The translations under genes and the position numbers were made by a program. DNA of 58,069 bases, from contig JH720295.1 of the NCBI GenBank assembly GCA_000231825.2, forward strand, positions 985,457-1,043,525, written 5' to 3'. The notes beneath the pieces were generated by a model. That model did no database searches and was not told where the DNA came from. It saw only the letters and a program-made list of their open reading frames with translations. Positions within the stretch are counted from its first letter, which is position 1. Each line of letters opens with the position of its first letter. Of this stretch, positions 52,677 to 58,069 are shown one piece after another. This stretch comes from Tetrahymena elliotti 4EA. Taxonomy: Eukaryota > Ciliophora > Oligohymenophorea > Hymenostomatida > Tetrahymenidae.

Positions 52677-55600
52677 ATGGGATAGAGTTAATCTACTTAT
52701 AAAAATGATAAAAAGGTAATCCTCCTACAGTAATTGCTCGAGCAAGATAAAATTTAAGAATTCCTCTAAAATAATAAATATGAATTTTTATCTGTATTGA
52801 AAAATGGAGATTTTTCTCTAATAATAAATGCATTTAGTTAGAATTTATAGTGCAAAGTAGCAATTAAGATTTTGTAAAAAGAATATGTTATGAAGTGTGT
52901 TAGTTTGAAAGAATTTGACAAAAAAATAGAGGTTCTATCAAATTTGAAAAATTAAAAGTATGTGTTGCCTCCAGTAGAAAAGATAAAAGATAAAAAGCAT
53001 AAACTCATTGCCATTGTTACAGAGCTTTGTGATTGTAATTAATTATTAACTACTTGAAATTCTTAATAATATTCATTACACAATAGGTAATTTATCTGAG
53101 ATTTTAGAGTTAAATAATCTTAATTTTGACTAAATCATAGCACTAACCTACTAATTATTATAAGGTTTAACTATATTTTAAGAAAACAATATTAGCAATT
53201 GTTTTATAAAACCTGAAAATGTGTTATTTAGCAAATCTAAGAATCAATTTTTGATAGGTACTAAACATTTAAAGACTAAATAGATATTAATATTATCAAT
53301 AAATAGCTAATTCAGGATTTAATGTTCTCTAGAAAAAACTTAACTCTTTAATTAATATTGATGTAATTTGAATTATATGTATTTATTTTAGTCTAAATAT
53401 GATAAAGTGTAATAAAGAAAATATTCAATACAAATCTCTTGAAATGACGAAGGGTTAGTAAGAACATTATGAAACAACAGTGAATAAGATTTACTTTAAC
53501 AATTGATGAAACATATAATTATATTATAAAAAAGGATGACGTATTTTCTATTGGATAAATTATAGTTGAAGCTATCATATAGAGAAATCTTGATGAAATT
53601 GAGAGATAAAGTTTGAAGAGATTAAACTTATTGACTGTCTTTCCTTTTCTTTAGAATTCTCCTCATAAGTATTTTATAGATAATACTCTTTGCAAGATGG
53701 TAGATCCAGAGAAAAATAAAAGACTTCCTCCAAATATCCTTCTTTAGAATTTAAAGAAATATAATATAAATGAAGATTGTCTGAAATTCCTTAACTTATA
53801 AAAACATAATTAATAATTCATTTAATCTCCAAAAAAACCTAAAAAGCATAAAATTTGTTACATCGATGGACTTGGAAAAGGAACTGATAGCGATATTTTA
53901 GAAATAAATCTTAAGTAATATTCTTCTTACTTCTATTTTATTAGGCTAATTATTCATTGATCAAAAAAAATAAATAAGAATTAATAAAGATATTATTTTT
54001 GTTCAATGTTTAAAACAGGAATTCACAATAGAAAATTAATTTAGTTTTTAAAAAATAAACAAAATATAGTTAAGTTAAATGGTATAAACTTGGATGGGAA
54101 TTGGCTAAAAATATAGCAACTAGTATAGAAAAGTGCCAAAATGTTACTTAATTGACTCTTGGATTAGCGTAATTTTGAAGCAAATAAAATATAATTTTAT
54201 TGATTTTTATTAATTTAATTCATTTAATTTTATCTTTTTCAGAATTATTTTTAAATTAATTTTTAGTAAAAATGGCTTTGGATCAGAGGGAGCTAAGTCA
54301 ATTGGAATCAGTATAGAAAAGTGTTAAAAAATAAAATCTTTATCACTTGATCTTTAGTAATATTTTTTAAAAAAAGATAAAATACCTGAATTAATTTAAG
54401 TTGAGAAAATGTATCAATAAATCATACACTTTTGTTTTTTTATTGATTTCTGACTTTCTTTTTTTAAGGGTGTTAATTACTCAATAAAAATAAATAATTC
54501 TATTTGTATTTATATAGATGGAATAAACTAGGAGCAGAGGGGGTCAAATACATTGGTATTAGCCTAGAAAAATGTTAGAATATTTCTTCTTTAGCTCTTG
54601 ATCTTTCGTAATTTTATAAGAAATTAATTAATTATTTTAAGCAAAAATACTTAAGTTCTACTGAGTTAATATTATTTAGAGGTTTCTAAGACATATTTTT
54701 TGAGGTTTTAGTTAGTTAGTTATAAAGTTTAATTTACCTAAAAATATCATCTTGAAATAATAGTTGTTTAAAAAATTAAGTTTTATCAGGAAAAATATCA
54801 ATTTTTCTTTTAATTTTATTGTTACTTTAAAACTTAAATTAATTTTAAAGCTTTTTTATTGTTAGTCAAAATAGTATTGGATTAGAAGGAGCCAAAAAAA
54901 TTGGAGGTAGCCTATAAAAGTGTCAAAATTTAACTTCATTGACTTTATCTTTGGGGTAATTAAATTTTGTGAATAGTAAATAAAAATATGATTATCAAAT
55001 ATAAAGCTAATTAAAATCTGGTGTATTAAAATAGTTCGCCAAAAATTTTTAAGAATTGCTTTTTTTAATTGAACTCAAAATTTTTCATATTAAATTATAG
55101 TAATAATGGTCTTGGATAAGAAGGGGCTAAGATTTTAGGATTGAGTATAGAAAAGTGTATAAAGATCAGTCATTTGGCTCTTAATCTATTGTAAGTTTGC
55201 TTTACTTTATAAATAAATCAATAATACAAAAAAAATGTATTTAAAATTGATGAATATTTTTGTTTAGATTTTTATAAATTATTAAAAATATTTAATTATT
55301 GTTATCAAAAAAAATATAATATACATATCATCTTTTATTTAGTGAAAATAATCTGATGGATAAAGGAGCTAGAAATATTACAAACAGCTTAAAAAAATGC
55401 TAAAATTTAACTTTTTTATCACTGATTCTTTAGTAAATATTTTTAATATGAATAGTAATTCTCGAATTTATTAATTTATTGAAAAAAATATCAAATTATT
55501 AACCATTTATTTTTTAATATTTACATTTTTAAATACTTTCAATTATTTATCTTTCATAAAAAAATAATCTTTTGTTTTAAGTTAGAATGATATTGGTGTC

Positions 55601-57589
55601 GAAGGAGCAAGGCATATTGGAGTTAATTTAGAACAATGTCTGAAAATTAGCTCTTTGACCCTAAGTTTAGGGTAAATAATTTCCTTTTTTATGCAAAGCC
55701 ATAATTAATAATTTATACAAATTTATTTTTGATATTTTATTAATCAAAATTAAAGTAGCGTCAATAATAAATATTCTTAAATTACATAGAAATATTTTTA
55801 TTTAATTTATTATTACCAGTAACAATAAGCTTGGGGCTGATGGAGCAAAACATATTGGAATTAGTATTGGGAAATTTTAGAATATTAGCTGTTTAAGTCT
55901 CGTACTTTAGTAAATTCTTTTATTTTAACTTATGTTTTAAAGAATTAACTAAAATGATTTTGTTTATTAATAGTGGAAATGATCTTGGAATAGAAGGGTC
56001 AAAAAATATTACAATGTATTTAGAAAAATGTCAAAACATAACTTCCTTCTCTTTAGATCTTTCGTAATTTAGTCAAAAATTTAATTGATAAAAATTATTA
56101 AAATAATATGTTGTTTTAATTGCTTTAAATTACATGAAACTTGCTTTTAAAATAAACTTTTAAGATTTCTAGTTAAACACTTTAAAACTAAACTTAATTA
56201 ATTATTTCTATCTATCAAAGAAACAATAATCTTGGGACTGAAGGAGTTAAAAACATTGGAATTAATTAAAAAAATTGTTAAAGCATTACTTCTTTGACTC
56301 TCATTCTATCGTAATTCTTTATCACTAATATTATAGTTTATTATTTTTGAAAAAAAGATAATTTTTAAAATTAAAAAATACAAACAGTGTTTTAAAAAGT
56401 GTATAAAAAAGATGCTTTTATTTTTAAAATATTAATTATTTTTGTTATTGAAATTAAAACAATTTAAATCTAATATTTTTTATTTAAAGAAACAATAATC
56501 TAGAAGGTGAAGCAGCAAAACATATTGGAGTGAGTATATAAAAATGCTCAAGAATGACATTTCTGAATCTTGCTTTAGGGTAAATTTTAAATAAAATTTG
56601 AGGAAATAAATCAGAAAATATTAGAAGCTGAACAATAAATGCCACATAAAACAAAAGATACATTTAACTTTGGGAAATATCTAGTTTTAATTTTGATAAA
56701 AATACTAACAAATTTAGTATCTTTTTTTAAAATTGTGTTCAAAATAAAATCTAAAACGTTAATGTCATAAAGCTTTCTAAAAATGAAACTTTATTTTCTA
56801 ATATTAATCTTAAAAGAAACAATAATATAGGAGCTGAAGGAGCTAGAAATATTCTCAATAGCTTATCGAATTGTTAAAATTTAATTTCTTTAACACTTGC
56901 TCTATAGTAATTTTTTAATATTCTCACTATTACTGTAAATCTAATAAAATATTTTAATTTCTTAAAGCAATAATAATCTATACCAAGAAGATATGAGTTT
57001 AGAAAAACTCCAAAACATATCTATATTATCTCTAGATCTCTCGTATTTTTTTTTATATCGCTTTTAAATTATTCTAAGGAGGAGGATAAGATCTATTTCA
57101 AGGTTACAAAGATAAAGACCGAAAAATATATATTAAGTGTTTTTTTCAATTAAATACAGAATTCTTTAAATTTACACCCCTCCCTCCCCTACCCTTTCCA
57201 AAAAAATAAAAATAAAAACAACTTTAGTCAGAGAAAATCATAATTTCATATTTAGCTTTTATCATTTTTAAAAAATACATTTTACATAAAACCTATTTAT
57301 ATATTAATAGATGGAATAAGTTTGGATAAAAGGGAGCAAGCCATTTAATAACAAGCTTAGAAAAGTGTGAGAAAATATCATATTTGTTTCTAGATTTGAC
57401 GTAAAATCTTATTATTAACATTAGACTTCGATTTTTTTAAAAATCATTCATTTTAAATTATATTTAATAATTATTATCTTTATTGGTAATAAAAAAAGAG
57501 AAGTTGAATTATCTAGTGAATCAGAATAAAAATTGATTAATAAAATTTTTAAATTGAAGAGATTAGTTGATAAATAAATAAAGATATGA
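52677..57589 (+). CDS. Kinase-like (HRD-lacking) domain fused to 14 leucine-rich repeats
   Basis: Exons: 52677-53034, 53087-53257, 53284-53362, 53392-53479, 53535-53914, then 14 LRR exons and the last exon 57499-57589; about 806 residues. Start M-G-Q-S-Q-S fits an N-myristoylation site (Gly2, Ser6). Kinase landmarks: V-A-I-K with Lys64; hinge-like V-T-E-L-C-D; Y-Q-L-L-Q-G-L; I-K-P-E-N-V-L-F (161-167); Y-K-S-L-E-M (APE region); D-D-V-F-S-I-G; D-P-E-K-N-K-R. The HRD triad before K161 is N157-C-F159, so the catalytic Asp is missing. The DFG region is unclear: two very short introns (26 and 29 nt) give D177-I-N, while a single 160-nt intron (53258-53417, about 771 residues) removes it. The Gly-rich loop is degenerate. 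From about 360 on, 30-residue LRRs follow the pattern N-x-L-G-x-E-G-A-K-x-I ... K-C-Q-N-I-T-S-L-x-L-x-L. It is probably a membrane-linked pseudokinase scaffold; that role is inference. Confidence 0.82.
54070..57400 (+). repeat. Array of 14 LRR exons with identical 2-2 phase
   Basis: Exons: 54070-54168 (99 nt), 54267-54356, 54518-54607, 54866-54955, 55101-55190, 55343-55432, 55582-55671, 55820-55909, 55974-56063, 56221-56310, 56490-56579, 56817-56906 (each 90 nt), 56968-57042 (75 nt) and 57311-57400 (90 nt). Each starts with one base completing a split codon, then usually Asn-Asn or Trp-Asn, and ends with two bases of the next split codon. One exon equals one 30-residue repeat. The introns are unlike each other and 61-268 bp long. 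Confidence 0.9.
57177..57194 (-). other. Canonical G-quadruplex motif (minus strand) in an intron
   Basis: The plus strand reads four C-runs (4, 3, 4 and 3) separated by 1, 1 and 2 bases, so the minus strand fits G3+N1-7 four times. It lies in the 268-bp intron 57043-57310 of the kinase-LRR gene and stands out in DNA of about 80% A+T. On the transcript it is a C-rich tract instead. A function is not shown. Confidence 0.8.
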
Positions 57590-57915
57590 TTTTGATAAAC
57601 TCAAAATTATCATTCTAAAAAATTTGACTCTTTGTTTTATTTCATCGCATTCAGCAAAAATTTAGATTTTTACTAATTAATATTTTTAAACCTCAGATTT
57701 ATATTCAATAAGTATTTTTGTTCTATGTAAAGTTATTCTTTTTAATTACTTAATTTAAATAAGAACTTTGGTCTTTTTTTGTAGCTAATCAAAATTTTAT
57801 TATTTTTAAAAATAAACAATCAAAGTATTTGTTTTAGTGAAATTGAAATTGCTAAATTTTAAAAATAGACAAAATTTTAATTATTCTAACCCTATACAAC
57901 AAAAAATTTACTTTT
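57590..57915. other. Convergent intergenic region
   Basis: About 330 bp between the stop codons of the kinase-LRR gene and the partial antigen-like gene. A+T-rich, nothing recognised. Confidence 0.4.
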
Positions 57916-58069
57916 TCAAGCAAATAATGATAAAATCAAAATACAGAAAGAAACAAATAAAATTTTTGAGTTAGTAGATTAGCAATCGTTTGCTTATTTG
58001 GCAGCACCAGCAACAGAAGTACTTCCACTTGGGCAAGTTAAGCATGTAACAGCTGCAGCAGAAACTCCA
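57916..58069 (-). CDS. Immobilization-antigen-like protein, C-terminal 50 residues only
   Basis: A minus-strand frame enters from the right edge and stops at TGA (57916-57918). It reads G-V-S-A-A-A-V-T-C-L-T-C-P-S-G-S-T-S, matching the C-x-x-C-P-x-G-S end of the repeats in the two genes at 44284-47133. A Cys/Asn/Ser spacer follows, then a hydrophobic tail F-V-S-F-C-I-L-I-L-S-L-F-A that ends the protein, as in a GPI signal. It lacks the long C-terminal Cys module of the other two, so it belongs to a different subtype. The rest of the gene is outside the window. Confidence 0.8.

Noticed and set aside
1..58069. tRNA, rRNA, CRISPR, transposon and telomere signals
   Set aside because: I scanned for T-arm-like GTTCRA motifs, long structured G+C-rich stretches, spaced short repeats, terminal inverted repeats with transposase frames, and G4T2 repeats, and found none that hold up.

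Overview
The window is nuclear DNA of a ciliate that uses the Tetrahymena code. Every long reading frame runs through many in-frame TAA and TAG codons (read as Gln) and ends only at TGA. DNA between genes is about 80% or more A+T. Introns are mostly 50-330 bp and have GTAA...TAG ends. Together with immobilization-antigen-like surface proteins, this points to Tetrahymena, probably a macronuclear chromosome interior. I saw no telomeric G4T2 repeats, no chromosome breakage site, no tRNA or rRNA genes and no transposon. All gene models were built by hand from the sequence (frame, TGA stops, splice-phase bookkeeping) and have no transcript support.

Layout, left to right. (1) 1-1574, minus: a membrane protein cut by the window edge. 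(2) 2257-11213, plus: a 2944-residue surface protein with a beta-helix, a Cys-rich module and several membrane passes. (3) 13869-17963, plus: a 1364-residue protein with a signal peptide and a GPI-type tail. (4) 19456-20370, plus: the mitochondrial ADP/ATP carrier, the only housekeeping gene. (5) 22045-23327, minus: a 279-residue protein with a helix-turn-helix-like segment. (6) 25023-25391 (plus, doubtful) and 25493-26320 (minus): two unknown proteins. (7) 27353-29886, plus: an 825-residue low-complexity protein. (8) 31384-40880, plus: a 2660-residue relative of (2), with 16 introns instead of one. (9) 41237-43774, plus: an intronless leucine-rich-repeat (LRR) protein. (10) 44284-47133, minus: two tandem immobilization-antigen-like genes. 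(11) 47967-57589, plus: three tandem LRR genes, in which almost every LRR is one exon of about 90 nt; the last carries an N-terminal protein-kinase domain that has lost its HRD catalytic motif. (12) 57916-58069, minus: the 3' end of a third antigen-like gene.

The right 17 kb is the most interesting part. GPI-anchored, repeat-built surface antigens are interleaved with LRR genes assembled from phase-matched exons that can be added or lost without breaking the frame. Three of the four LRR proteins start Met-Gly-Gln, so lipid attachment at the membrane is possible. Two giant multi-membrane-pass proteins of one family lie further left. The window therefore reads as a subtelomere-like, cell-surface and recognition-rich region with a single housekeeping gene embedded in it. 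That functional reading is inference; the gene structures are read directly from the sequence.
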